Source of the DNA: Candidatus Binatia bacterium
Lineage (GTDB): Bacteria; Desulfobacterota; Binatia; UBA9968; JAJDTQ01
Assembly (NCBI GenBank): GCA_022824205.1
Contig: JAJEAI010000153.1
Location: forward strand, 1-45,841
Length of the DNA: 45,841 nucleotides
Reading direction: 5' to 3'
Below the pieces are notes generated by a model. It saw only the letters and a list, made by a program, of their open reading frames with translations, ran no database searches and was not told the origin of the DNA. Below, piece after piece: positions 32,185 through 40,717 of this stretch. The position numbers were made by a program, and so were the translations under genes. Each line of letters opens with the position of its first letter. Within the stretch, counting starts at the first letter, position 1.

Positions 32185-33317
32185 GCCAGGCGCTGACGCC
32201 CACGCTGCGGGTAGCGGCCGAAACCGTGGTGCGGAAGACCCGGGAGCTTCCGGTGCCGGGCCGCGTCCTGTGCGCCCCCGGCGACGCCGTGGCCGCGGAC
32301 ACGGTCGTGGCGCACGCCGAACTGCCCGGCGACCTGTCCATCCTGCGGATACCGGAGGCCCTCGGCATCGAACCGGTCGAGGCCCTCAAGGGACTCACGG
32401 TCAGCGAGGGTGACGCCGTCGCCGCGGGCGACCTCCTGTGCGAGCACATGGGCCTGTTCAGGCTGTTCCGGTCGCGCTTCCACGCGCCCGTGAGCGGCAC
32501 CGTCGAGTTCATCGCGCCGCGCACCGGGCACGTCGGGGTGCGGCTCGCGCCTCACGCTATCGAGCTCGGCGCCTACGTGCCCGGCACGGTGACCGGCGTG
32601 GAACCGGGCAAGTCCGTCACCATCGAAAGCCGCGGCGCGTTCATCCAGGGGATCTTCGGGGTCGGCGGCGAGCGCTTCGGCCCCATCCGCATGCTCGACG
32701 GCGGACCCAGGACCATCCTCGGTCCCGCCAGGATACCCGACGACGTGTCCGGGCAAGTGTTGGTCGGAGGCACGCGACCGACTCTCGAAGCCCTGGAGCG
32801 CGCCGCCGGCAACGGCGCCGCCGGCCTGGTGGTGGGCTCCATCGACGACTACGCGCTCACCGGCTACCTCGGCTACGACCTGGGCATGGCGGTCACCGGA
32901 CACGAGGACGTCTCCATGACCGTCATCGTCACCGAGGGTTTCGGCTGGCTGCCGGTGGCAGAACGCACCCACACCCTGCTGCAGAGCCTCGACGGCCGCG
33001 CCGCCTCCATCAACGGCGCCACCCAGGTGCGCGCCGGCGCGGTGCGCCCGGAGATCATCGTGGCCCGGGCCGGGGAACCGGCCGCCTCCCGCGGCGCCCT
33101 CTCCACGGCCACGCCGCGGGACCCCGCGGCCGGGCTGCGCCTCGGCGCCTTCGTCCGCATCATCCGGGAGCCCCACTTCGGTGTCGCCGCGGAGGTCATC
33201 GCCCTGCCCACCGAACCGCAACCCATCGAGACCGGCACCCGCACCCGGGTGCTGGGCGCCCGGCTCCCGGACGGCACCCTCGTCACCGTGCCCCGGGCCA
33301 ACGTCGAGCTGCTGTGA
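32181..33317 (+). CDS. Barrel-sandwich-hybrid protein coupled to GlmL
   Basis: A 378-residue soluble protein. The first third carries two lipoyl/biotinyl-like hairpins (GRVLCAPGDAVAADTVVAHA and LTVSEGDAVAAGDLLCEHMG then FHAPVSGTVEFI) without the modifiable lysine, so it is a structural barrel-sandwich domain, not a carrier. The middle has IESRGAFIQGIFGVGGERFG and a GQVLVGGTRPTLEALE helix. The end looks like a small KOW-type barrel (RIIREPHFGVAAEVIALP ... GTLVTVPRANVELL). Such domains assemble membrane pumps and envelope complexes. Direct coupling to glmL suggests the ATPase and this protein form one complex. Confidence 0.7.
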   Translation: MSQALTPTLRVAAETVVRKTRELPVPGRVLCAPGDAVAADTVVAHAELPGDLSILRIPEALGIEPVEALKGLTVSEGDAVAAGDLLCEHMGLFRLFRSRFHAPVSGTVEFIAPRTGHVGVRLAPHAIELGAYVPGTVTGVEPGKSVTIESRGAFIQGIFGVGGERFGPIRMLDGGPRTILGPARIPDDVSGQVLVGGTRPTLEALERAAGNGAAGLVVGSIDDYALTGYLGYDLGMAVTGHEDVSMTVIVTEGFGWLPVAERTHTLLQSLDGRAASINGATQVRAGAVRPEIIVARAGEPAASRGALSTATPRDPAAGLRLGAFVRIIREPHFGVAAEVIALPTEPQPIETGTRTRVLGARLPDGTLVTVPRANVELL

Positions 33318-33486
33318 CGGCGCGCCCCCGGCCGCCACGCGGGAACCAAGCGGCGCGGCCTCGGTCGCGAGACTGGAAGCCCTCCGGAGACACGGCGCCA
33401 GGTTCTTGAAAAGGGTTCTTGCGCCCATCATACTTTCATTCATAGCCACTGCTGTTGATCAGGGTTTCCCGAATCAAGGAGGTTCC

Positions 33487-35334
33487 ATGCGATCGAGTCG
33501 GCTGCTGGGGGCGGTTTTGTGGGCGCTTGTGCTGGCCGCCGCGCCGGGTGTCGCGGGGGCCGTGGAGGAGGCGCGTCCGAGCCACGGCATCGCCATGCAC
33601 GGCGACCTGAAGTACCCGCCGGACTTCAAGCACTTCGACTACGTGAATCCCGGCGCGCCCAAGGGCGGCGCCATCCGGCTCCAGGCCCTCGGCACCTACG
33701 ACAGCTTCAATCCCTTCATCGTCAAGGGCAGCCCGGCGGCGGGCATCGGGCGCATCTACGAAACCCTGATGACCGGCTCCGCGGACGAGCCCTTCAGCGA
33801 ATACGGCCTCCTGGCGGAGAGCATCACGGTGCCCAGGGACCGCTCCTGGGTGGAGTTCCGGCTGCGGCCGGAGGCGCGCTGGCATGACGGCAAGCCGGTG
33901 ACCGCGGACGACGTCGTCTGGACCTTCGAGACCCTGATCACCAAGGCGGTGCCCTTCTTCCGCGGCTACTACGGCGACGTGAAGCGGGTGGAGAAACGCG
34001 ACGGGCGCACCGTGCGTTTCACGTTCAAGAGCGGCACCAACCGCGAGCTGCCGCTGATCCTGGGGCAACTGATCGTGCTGCCGAAGCACTACTGGACGGA
34101 GCGGGACTTCACCAAGACGAGCCTGGAGCCGCCGTTGGGAAGCGGCCCCTACAAGGTCGGCGCCTTCGAACCGGGCCGGGACGTGGAGTACGAGCGGGTG
34201 GAGAACTACTGGGGCCGGAACCTGCCGGTTAACGTCGGCCGGGACAACTTCGACCGCATCCGCTACGACTACTACCGCGACGGCACGGTATCGGTGGAGG
34301 CGTTCAAGGCCGGCGAGTACGACTTCCGCAACGAGAACAGCTCCAAGAACTGGGCCACGGCGTATGACTTCCCCGCGCTGAAGCAGGGGCTGGTGAAGAA
34401 GGAGGAGATCCCCCACGACCGTTCCACCGGGATGCAGGCCTTCGTCTTCAATTCCCGCCGGCCGCTCTTCCAGGACCGCAGGGTGCGCCAGGCGCTGGCC
34501 TACGCTTTCGACTTCGAGTGGTCCAACCAGGCCCTCTTCTACGGGCAGTACACGCGCTCCCGCAGCTACTTCGACAATTCGGAGCTGGCGGCCACCGGGC
34601 TGCCGGGTGCGGAAGAGCTGGCGGTCCTCGAGCCGTACCGCGGCCAAGTGCCGGAAGAGGTGTTCACCCAGACCTACAAGCCGCCGGTCACCGACGGTTC
34701 CGGGCGCATCCGCGCCAATCTCGGCCGGGCCGCGAAGCTCTTGCGCGAGGCGGGCTGGAGCTTCGACAAAGCCACGCGCAAGCTCACCCACAAGGCCACC
34801 GGCCGGACCATGGAGTTCGAGGTCCTGCTGGTGAGCCCGCTGTTCGAGCGCATCGTGCTGCCTTTCGCGAAAAACCTGGAACGGCTCGGCATCGCCGCCG
34901 CCGTGCGCACGGTGGACAGCGCGCAGTATCGCCGCCGGCTCGACGACTTCGACTTCGACGTGGTCATCGGCACCTGGGGGCAGTCGCTTTCGCCCGGCAA
35001 CGAGCAGCGGAACTTCTGGGGATCGGATTTCGCCGACCGCCCCGGAAGCCGGAATCTGATCGGCATCAAGGACCCGGTGGTGGACGCGCTGGTGGAGGGG
35101 GTCATCAACGCCGCCGACCGCAAGAGCCTGGTGGCGCACGTGCGCGCCCTGGACCGCGTGCTCCAGTGGGGCCACTGGGTGATCCCCCAGTGGCACATCC
35201 CCTACGACCGCCTGGTGTACTGGGACCGCTTCGGCCGCCCCGAGGTCACTCCCACCCAAGGCGTGCAGTTCGACGCCTGGTGGGTCGATCCCCGCAAGGC
35301 CGCCGAACTGGAAGCGAAGCGCTCCGGGAGCTGA
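33487..35334 (+). CDS. yejA: Oligopeptide-binding protein of a Yej-type ABC importer
   Basis: A 615-residue periplasmic solute-binding protein (family 5). A signal peptide (RSSRLLGAVLWALVLAAAPG) is followed by the YejA-type opening HGIAMHGDLKYPPDFKHFDY, VNPGAPKGGAIRL and SFNPFIVKGSPA. Later pieces include DDVVWTFETL and the closing HIPYDRLVYWDRFGRPEV. YejABEF imports oligopeptides and, in enterobacteria, microcin C. The start at 33487 has a perfect ribosome site (AAGGAGG, 33476-33482); the longer open frame upstream is read through of the BSH gene. A weak promoter (TTGAAA at 33406, TACTTT at 33431, spacer 19) is possible. Confidence 0.93.
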   Translation: MRSSRLLGAVLWALVLAAAPGVAGAVEEARPSHGIAMHGDLKYPPDFKHFDYVNPGAPKGGAIRLQALGTYDSFNPFIVKGSPAAGIGRIYETLMTGSADEPFSEYGLLAESITVPRDRSWVEFRLRPEARWHDGKPVTADDVVWTFETLITKAVPFFRGYYGDVKRVEKRDGRTVRFTFKSGTNRELPLILGQLIVLPKHYWTERDFTKTSLEPPLGSGPYKVGAFEPGRDVEYERVENYWGRNLPVNVGRDNFDRIRYDYYRDGTVSVEAFKAGEYDFRNENSSKNWATAYDFPALKQGLVKKEEIPHDRSTGMQAFVFNSRRPLFQDRRVRQALAYAFDFEWSNQALFYGQYTRSRSYFDNSELAATGLPGAEELAVLEPYRGQVPEEVFTQTYKPPVTDGSGRIRANLGRAAKLLREAGWSFDKATRKLTHKATGRTMEFEVLLVSPLFERIVLPFAKNLERLGIAAAVRTVDSAQYRRRLDDFDFDVVIGTWGQSLSPGNEQRNFWGSDFADRPGSRNLIGIKDPVVDALVEGVINAADRKSLVAHVRALDRVLQWGHWVIPQWHIPYDRLVYWDRFGRPEVTPTQGVQFDAWWVDPRKAAELEAKRSGS

Positions 35335-35451
35335 CCATCGCCGGCCGGCACCGAAACCCCAAGGTGGTCTCGGCTGCAAGCCGACATGGGTGATTCCGGC
35401 GAAACAGCCTGTGTCAAAACGTCGCCCGGACAAGAACTGGGGCCAGACGCC

Positions 35452-35563
35452 CGAATCGTCATTCCCGCGAAAGCGGGAATCCAGGGGTGGCGCGGCGGGG
35501 AAACGGTGCCGTAGTGCCCCACCACCGCCCCTGGATTCCCGCTTTCGCGGGAATGACGATTCG
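35452..35563. repeat. REP/BIME-like double hairpin
   Basis: Two perfect 36-base inverted arms (35452-35487 and 35528-35563) flank a 40-base loop. Each arm contains its own hairpin ATTCCCGC-GAAA-GCGGGAAT. This wording is a widespread extragenic palindrome of proteobacteria. A partial half follows near 35594-35612 (TTCCCGGGAATGACGA). It occupies most of the gap between yejA and yejB and probably tunes transcript stability so that the binding protein is made in excess over the membrane subunits. Confidence 0.85.
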
Positions 35564-35681
35564 CGGTGTATACTCGTGAGTTTCGAGACAGCCGCCTTCC
35601 CGGGAATGACGACTCGGATCGTATGCGCCGAAATTGTCGGTTTGCGGTTCGAGTCAACCGGACACCACGCCAAGTAAACGC

Positions 35682-36794
35682 ATGTTCGCCTACATCATCC
35701 GCCGGCTTCTGCTGATCGTCCCGACGCTGGTCGGGATCATGGTGCTGAACTTCGTGATTATCCACTCGGCGCCCGGCGGGCCGGTGGAGCAGATCCTGGC
35801 GAAGCTCCAGCAGACGGACGTGTCCGCCACCGAACGGTTCAGCGGCGGCGGCGATCAGCGGGAGGTGGGACCGTCGGCCCAGCCAGGGAGCGACGGCGGC
35901 GGCACCGCCGGGCGCTACCGCGGCGCCCGGGGCATCGACCCCGAGTTCATCAAGGAAATCGAGCGCCAGTTCGGCTTCGACAAGCCGGCCCACGTGCGCT
36001 TCTTCCTGATGATGTGGAACTTCCTGCGCTTCGACTTCGGCGACAGCTTCTTCCGTGACCGCTCGGTCGTGCAGTTGGTGGTGGACAAGCTGCCGGTGTC
36101 CATCTCCCTGGGCCTCTGGACCACGCTGCTGGTGTACCTGGTCTCGATCCCGCTGGGCGTGGCCAAGGCCGTGCGCGACGGCACGCGCTTCGACGTGTGG
36201 ACCTCCGGAGCGGTGATCGTGGGCAACGCGGTGCCGGGGTTCCTGTTCGCCATCCTGCTCATCGTGCTGTTCGCCGGCGGGCGCTACTTCGACTGGTTCC
36301 CGCTGCGCGGCCTGGTGTCCGACAACTGGAGCGAGCTGGGCTTCTGGCAACGCATCATCGACTACCTCTGGCACATCACGCTGCCGGTGGCGTCCATGGT
36401 CATCGGCGGGTTCGCCGGCCTCACCATGCTCACCAAGAACTCCTTCCTGGACCAGATCAACCAGCAGTACGTGATGACGGCCCGCGCCAAGGGGCTGAGC
36501 GAACGGCGGGTACTCTACCGGCACGTGTTCCGCAACGCCATGCTCATTGTCATCGCCGGTTTCCCCGGCGCTTTCGTCGGCATTCTGTTCACCGGCGCCC
36601 TCCTCACCGAGGTGATCTTCTCCCTGGACGGCGTCGGGCTTCTGGGGTTCGAGGCGGCCATCAACCGCGACTATCCGGTGATGTTCGGCACGCTCTATTT
36701 CTTCACGCTGCTGGGTCTGGCGATGAAGCTGGTGGAGGACCTCACCTACGTGGTGGTGGACCCGCGCATCGACTTCGAGAGCCGGGAGACGTAG
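35682..36794 (+). CDS. yejB: Yej-type ABC importer permease
   Basis: A 370-residue permease starting [20 protein letters not shown], the standard opening of DppB/YejB proteins, with a longer periplasmic loop (residues about 35-90, including a Gly/Ser-rich stretch), then GVAKAVRDG, the coupling EAA-type region ([20 protein letters not shown] followed by FRNAM) and a YejB-like end ([20 protein letters not shown]). The start is ATG 35682; an in-frame upstream ATG at 35634 lies in repeat-like sequence. The TAG stop at 36792-36794 abuts the left end of the inverted-repeat element, so the last codon and stop may have been fixed by that insertion. Confidence 0.92.
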   Translation: MFAYIIRRLLLIVPTLVGIMVLNFVIIHSAPGGPVEQILAKLQQTDVSATERFSGGGDQREVGPSAQPGSDGGGTAGRYRGARGIDPEFIKEIERQFGFDKPAHVRFFLMMWNFLRFDFGDSFFRDRSVVQLVVDKLPVSISLGLWTTLLVYLVSIPLGVAKAVRDGTRFDVWTSGAVIVGNAVPGFLFAILLIVLFAGGRYFDWFPLRGLVSDNWSELGFWQRIIDYLWHITLPVASMVIGGFAGLTMLTKNSFLDQINQQYVMTARAKGLSERRVLYRHVFRNAMLIVIAGFPGAFVGILFTGALLTEVIFSLDGVGLLGFEAAINRDYPVMFGTLYFFTLLGLAMKLVEDLTYVVVDPRIDFESRET

Positions 36795-36977
36795 CGTGTC
36801 CTGTCCGGTTGATTCGCACCATAATCTGCTTGTCTTTTTTGCCGTCGGCTGCGTTGCTCTTCCTCGCGTGGTGCCCGCCAGATGGGGCGACCGCGGGTCG
36901 CCCCTACGGGTCATCGCGCCTTGCCGACGACAAAAAATCCTGCGCATCTTATGGTGCGAATCAACCGGACAGGACAC
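36795..36977. mobile_element. MITE-like element with 29-bp perfect terminal inverted repeats, copy 2
   Basis: The terminal repeats are identical inverted 29-mers (36796-36824, beginning GTGTCCTGTCCGGTTGATTC, and 36949-36977). Both ends are flanked by TAG (36792-36794 and 36978-36980), a possible three-base target duplication. The interior has no gene; it holds an inner inverted repeat (GCCGTCGGCTGCG / GCCTTGCCGACGAC) and a GGGGCGACCGCGGGTCGCCCC hairpin-forming core. It shares its interior, in opposite orientation, with the copy at 1-158. A partial end-like sequence (GAGTCAACCGGACACCAC) occurs at about 35651-35668, just before yejB. It sits between yejB and the yejE fusion and must be read through for expression of the latter. 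Confidence 0.8.
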
Positions 36978-36986
36978 TAGCGCCAC

Positions 36987-39854
36987 ATGACGCCGCTCAA
37001 CCGAAGACGCCTGCGCAACTTTCGCGCGAACCGGCGCGGGTACTGGTCGCTCGTGGTGTTCTCCGCGCTGCTGTTCATGAGCCTGTTCGCGGAGTTCATC
37101 GCCAACGACCGGCCGCTGCTGGTGCGCTACGAAGGGAAGCTCTACACCCCGGTGCTGGCGGACTACCCGGAGACGGAGTTCGGCGGCTTCCTTGAGACCG
37201 ACGCGGACTACAACGACCCCGAGGTCCAGGCGCTCATCCGGGAGCGCGGCTGGATCGTCTGGCCGCCGATTCCCTTCAGCTACGACACCATCGTATTCGG
37301 CTTGCCCACGCCGGCGCCCTCGCCGCCGAGCCGGCGCAACTGGCTCGGCACCGACGACCAGGCGCGCGACGTCACCGCCCGGCTCATCTACGGTTTCCGC
37401 ATCTCGGTGCTGTTCGGCCTGGTGCTGACGCTCGTGAGCTCCATCGTCGGCGTCGGCGCGGGCGCGGTCCAGGGTTACTTCGGCGGCTGGCTCGACCTGC
37501 TCTTCCAGCGCTTCATCGAGATGTGGTCCGGGCTACCCACCCTCTACCTGCTCATCATCCTGGCCAGCGTCGTGACCCCGAGCTTCTGGTGGCTGCTGGG
37601 CTTCATGCTGCTGTTCAGTTGGATGGCGCTGGTGGGCGTGGTGCGCGCGGAGTTCCTGCGCGCGCGCAACCTCGACTACGTGCGCGCCGCCCGCGCCCTG
37701 GGCGTGGGCAACCCGCGCATCATCGCGCGCCACGTGCTGCCCAACGCCATGGTGGCGGCGCTGACCTTCCTGCCCTTCATCACCAGCGGCGCGGTGGTGA
37801 CGCTCACGGCCCTGGACTTCCTGGGTTTCGGCCTGCCGCCGGGCTCGGCGTCCCTGGGCGAGCTGTTGAAGCAGGGCAAGGACAACCTGCAGGCGCCGTG
37901 GCTCGGCTTCGCCGCCTTCTTCGTCATCGCCATCATGCTGAGCCTGTTGGTGTTCATCGGCGAGGCGGTGCGCGACGCCTTCGACCCGCGCAAGACCTTC
38001 GCGCCGGAGTCCGCGGACGCTGACGAGACCGTATCCGCCACCCTCGCGCCCGAACCAGGGGTTGGCGCCGGGGCCGTATCCGGGACCGCGGCGCCGGGAT
38101 CCGCGAGCGACGTAGCTGGCTTGTCCACGAACGCGACCCCGGAGTCCGTGGGTGCCGCCGAGACGGTGTTCGGGGCGCGGGCGTCGGGTGCTGCCGGCAG
38201 CACGCGCGGCAGCCATACCGGGGCCGGCACCGCGCTCCTCGCCGTCGAGGACCTGGGGGTGCGCTTCGGGGCCGGGCCCGGCGCCGTGGAAGCGGTGGAC
38301 GGGGTATCACTCACCATCCGCAAGGGCGAGACCGTCGCTCTGGTGGGCGAGAGCGGCTCGGGCAAGTCGGCCACGGCGCTGTCGGTCCTGCAACTCCTGC
38401 CCTACCCCGCCGCCGCCAGCCACCCGCGCGGCAGCATCCGCTTCCAGGGGATCGAGCTGCTCGGCGGGGCAACCCGGGACCTCCAGGAGATACGCGGCGA
38501 CCGCATCGCCATGATCTTCCAGGAGCCCATGACCTCGCTGAACCCGCTGCACAGCATCGCGCGGCAGATCGGCGAGACCCTGAAGCTGCACAAGGGACTC
38601 GACGGCGCCGCGGCCACGGAGCGCACCCTGGAGCTGCTGCGGCTCGTGGGCATCGCCGAACCCGAGCGCCGGCTGGGCGCCTACCCTCACGAGTTGTCCG
38701 GAGGACAGCGGCAGCGGGTGATGATCGCCATGGCCCTGGCCAACGAGCCCGACCTGCTGATCGCGGACGAGCCCACCACTGCCCTGGACGTGACCATCCA
38801 GGCGCAGTTGCTGGAGCTGCTGGTGAGCCTGCGGCGGCGCCTGGGCATGGCGATCCTGTTCATCACCCACGACATGGGCATCGTGCGCCGGCTGGCCGAC
38901 CGCCTGTGCATCATGCAACGCGGCAAGATCGTGGAAGCGGGCGCCACCGCCGACGTGATGGAGCGGCCCCAACACCCCTATACGCGCCACCTGCTGGCGT
39001 CGGCCCCCAAGGGCGCCCCGTCTCCTCCCGACACCGGCGGCGCGCCGTTGGTGGCATGTGACGACCTGAAGGTCTGGTATCCGATCAAGGCGGGGATTCT
39101 CCGGCGCACGGTGGACCATGTGCGCGCCGTGGACGGCATCTCCATGGAGCTTTACCCGGGACAGACCGTGGGCGTGGTGGGAGAGAGCGGCTCGGGCAAG
39201 ACCACGCTGGGGCTAGCGCTGTTGCGGCTCGCCGGCAGCAACGGCTCGGTACGCTTCGACGGCGGCCAGATCCAGGGACTGCGCTCACGCGCGCTGCGGC
39301 CGTTGCGGCGCGACATGCAGGTGGTGTTCCAGGACCCCTACGGCTCGCTCAACCCGCGCCTGTCCGTGGCGCAGATCATCGAGGAGGGCCTGGTGGTCCA
39401 CGGGCTCGGGCGCACGGCCGAGGAGCGCGACGCGCTCATCGTCGAAGCCCTGCGCGAGGTGGAGCTGGAACCGGAGGCGCGCCACCGCTATCCGCACGAG
39501 TTCTCGGGTGGCCAGCGCCAGCGCATCGCCATCGCCCGGGCCATGGTGCTGAAGCCGCGTTTCGTGGTGCTGGACGAGCCCACGTCCGCCCTGGACGTGT
39601 CGGTGCAGGCCCAGATCGTCGCGCTGCTGCGACGCCTCCAGGAGCAGCACCGCTGCGCGTACCTGTTCATCAGCCACGACCTCAAGGTCGTGCGGGCCAT
39701 GAGCCACCACGTCCTGGTGGTGCATCGGGGCGTCGTCGTGGAGCAGGGTCCGGCCACGGCCATCTTCGAGGCGCCGCGGCATGCCTACACGAAGGAACTC
39801 GTGGCCGCCGCCTTCGACGTCCAGCCCGTCGACGCTGACAACCGAACGGGCTGA
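36987..39854 (+). CDS. yejEF: Fused Yej-type permease and double ATPase (YejE::YejF)
   Basis: A 955-residue fusion. Residues 1-340 are a YejE/DppC permease (basic start, long periplasmic loop with [34 protein letters not shown] region [20 protein letters not shown]). Residues 341-415 are an Ala/Gly/Ser/Thr-rich linker. Residues 416-680 form a first ATPase (Walker A GESGSGKS 454-461, signature [16 protein letters not shown]), and about 690-945 a second ([35 protein letters not shown]). YejE and YejF are normally separate proteins; I see no stop or frameshift across the linker, whose codon use matches both halves. The start is ATG 36987, nine bases after the inverted-repeat element. Confidence 0.9.
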   Translation: MTPLNRRRLRNFRANRRGYWSLVVFSALLFMSLFAEFIANDRPLLVRYEGKLYTPVLADYPETEFGGFLETDADYNDPEVQALIRERGWIVWPPIPFSYDTIVFGLPTPAPSPPSRRNWLGTDDQARDVTARLIYGFRISVLFGLVLTLVSSIVGVGAGAVQGYFGGWLDLLFQRFIEMWSGLPTLYLLIILASVVTPSFWWLLGFMLLFSWMALVGVVRAEFLRARNLDYVRAARALGVGNPRIIARHVLPNAMVAALTFLPFITSGAVVTLTALDFLGFGLPPGSASLGELLKQGKDNLQAPWLGFAAFFVIAIMLSLLVFIGEAVRDAFDPRKTFAPESADADETVSATLAPEPGVGAGAVSGTAAPGSASDVAGLSTNATPESVGAAETVFGARASGAAGSTRGSHTGAGTALLAVEDLGVRFGAGPGAVEAVDGVSLTIRKGETVALVGESGSGKSATALSVLQLLPYPAAASHPRGSIRFQGIELLGGATRDLQEIRGDRIAMIFQEPMTSLNPLHSIARQIGETLKLHKGLDGAAATERTLELLRLVGIAEPERRLGAYPHELSGGQRQRVMIAMALANEPDLLIADEPTTALDVTIQAQLLELLVSLRRRLGMAILFITHDMGIVRRLADRLCIMQRGKIVEAGATADVMERPQHPYTRHLLASAPKGAPSPPDTGGAPLVACDDLKVWYPIKAGILRRTVDHVRAVDGISMELYPGQTVGVVGESGSGKTTLGLALLRLAGSNGSVRFDGGQIQGLRSRALRPLRRDMQVVFQDPYGSLNPRLSVAQIIEEGLVVHGLGRTAEERDALIVEALREVELEPEARHRYPHEFSGGQRQRIAIARAMVLKPRFVVLDEPTSALDVSVQAQIVALLRRLQEQHRCAYLFISHDLKVVRAMSHHVLVVHRGVVVEQGPATAIFEAPRHAYTKELVAAAFDVQPVDADNRTG

Positions 39855-39862
39855 CCCCTCTC

Positions 39863-39897
39863 ACTCCTGGATTTCCGCGTTCGCCGGAGTGATTTTC
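39863..39897. terminator. Degenerate REP hairpin between convergent genes, possible terminator
   Basis: CACTCC (39863-39868) pairs with GGAGTG (39887-39892) around a loop resembling a decayed copy of the REP wording CCTGGATTTCCGCG. On the plus strand it is followed by ATTTT, so it may end the yej transcript. It lies in the 65-base gap between yejEF and the convergent lipoprotein gene. Confidence 0.45.
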
Positions 39898-39919
39898 ATG
39901 TCGATGACGAGCCGCATGA

Positions 39920-40717
39920 TCAGCCGGTGGGCGTCGGCAGGGGAATTCTCACGGCGCCGTCGGGCAGTTCCTGGACGAAGTGGGATTCGGGCAGGGTGAC
40001 GTTCAGTTCGGGTTTGTCGTAGCGGATCTGGTATGAGCGCTTCAGTGGAGGGGTCTCCAGCGTTATCTTCAGCGGGAAGGGGCCGGCGGACGAGTCGGCG
40101 AAATCTTCGAAGTTGGCGACGTACCAGGGTTTGCCGGACGGACCGAGGCGCTGCCAGCGTACCGGTGCCGGAACCTGGGCGTCGAAGGTGACCACGTCGG
40201 TGCTGCCGTCGGCACGCGTGCGCCGCAACGCCAAGCCATCGGTGCTCCACGCCGCGGTCGGCTGCACCGGCGGCAGACCCATCAGCAGGGCAACCATCTC
40301 GTCGAGGCCCAGGAGCATCTGAGTCGCGCGGAAGAGGTTTTCGCGTGACGTGGGCGCCCGGTAGTAGCGCGCCTCGGAGGGAAGGAAGCCGGTGAATGCA
40401 CCCTCCTTCACGGTGAGGATCAGCGCCGCGCCGACGATGGAGAACGCTTCGAGCCTCAATCGGTGGGGCCGGCGCACCAGCACCGCCGCGTTGAACGTGC
40501 CCCGCCCGGCAGGCGTGCGGTAGCTGATTCTGGCCAAGCCGCGCAACGACTGAAGCGACCGGTCGCGTTGGCCGAGAAGGGCTCGAAGCTGCTCGGCCGG
40601 AGGAGGCGCCGGCGTTGGCGCGGGCACGGGCGGCCGGCTGGCGCACCCCGCCAGCAGGGCCGCGACACAAAAGGCGCTCACCATCGAGGTGGTTCGTCGT
40701 CGCGTCAAGGCCGTCAA
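39920..40717 (-). CDS. LolB/DUF4292-like outer-membrane lipoprotein (TTG start)
   Basis: A 265-residue lipoprotein. A basic start (TRRRTTSM) precedes a hydrophobic segment with the lipobox LLAGC, then a Pro/Ala linker and a LolB-like beta-rich domain (LRGLARISYRTPAGRGTFNA, RRPHRLRLEAFSIVG, LLGLDEMVALLMGLPP). Such proteins help place lipoproteins in the outer membrane, and in delta-type lineages they sit next to TPR genes as here. The start is inferred to be TTG 40717, which overlaps the TPR stop (TTGA) and supplies the arginines of the signal peptide. The first ATG (40684) would lack that charge. Confidence 0.8.
   Translation of the reverse strand: MTALTRRRTTSMVSAFCVAALLAGCASRPPVPAPTPAPPPAEQLRALLGQRDRSLQSLRGLARISYRTPAGRGTFNAAVLVRRPHRLRLEAFSIVGAALILTVKEGAFTGFLPSEARYYRAPTSRENLFRATQMLLGLDEMVALLMGLPPVQPTAAWSTDGLALRRTRADGSTDVVTFDAQVPAPVRWQRLGPSGKPWYVANFEDFADSSAGPFPLKITLETPPLKRSYQIRYDKPELNVTLPESHFVQELPDGAVRIPLPTPTG

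Noticed and set aside
36795..36977. Transposase gene or CRISPR-like array in the repeat regions
   Set aside because: The element interior has no coding frame with a DDE or HUH motif, and no regularly spaced direct repeats with unique spacers exist anywhere in the window.
35202..36986. 594-codon minus-strand open frame across yejB and the inverted-repeat element
   Set aside because: Antisense shadow of yejB extended through repeat sequence; composition and lack of motifs rule it out.
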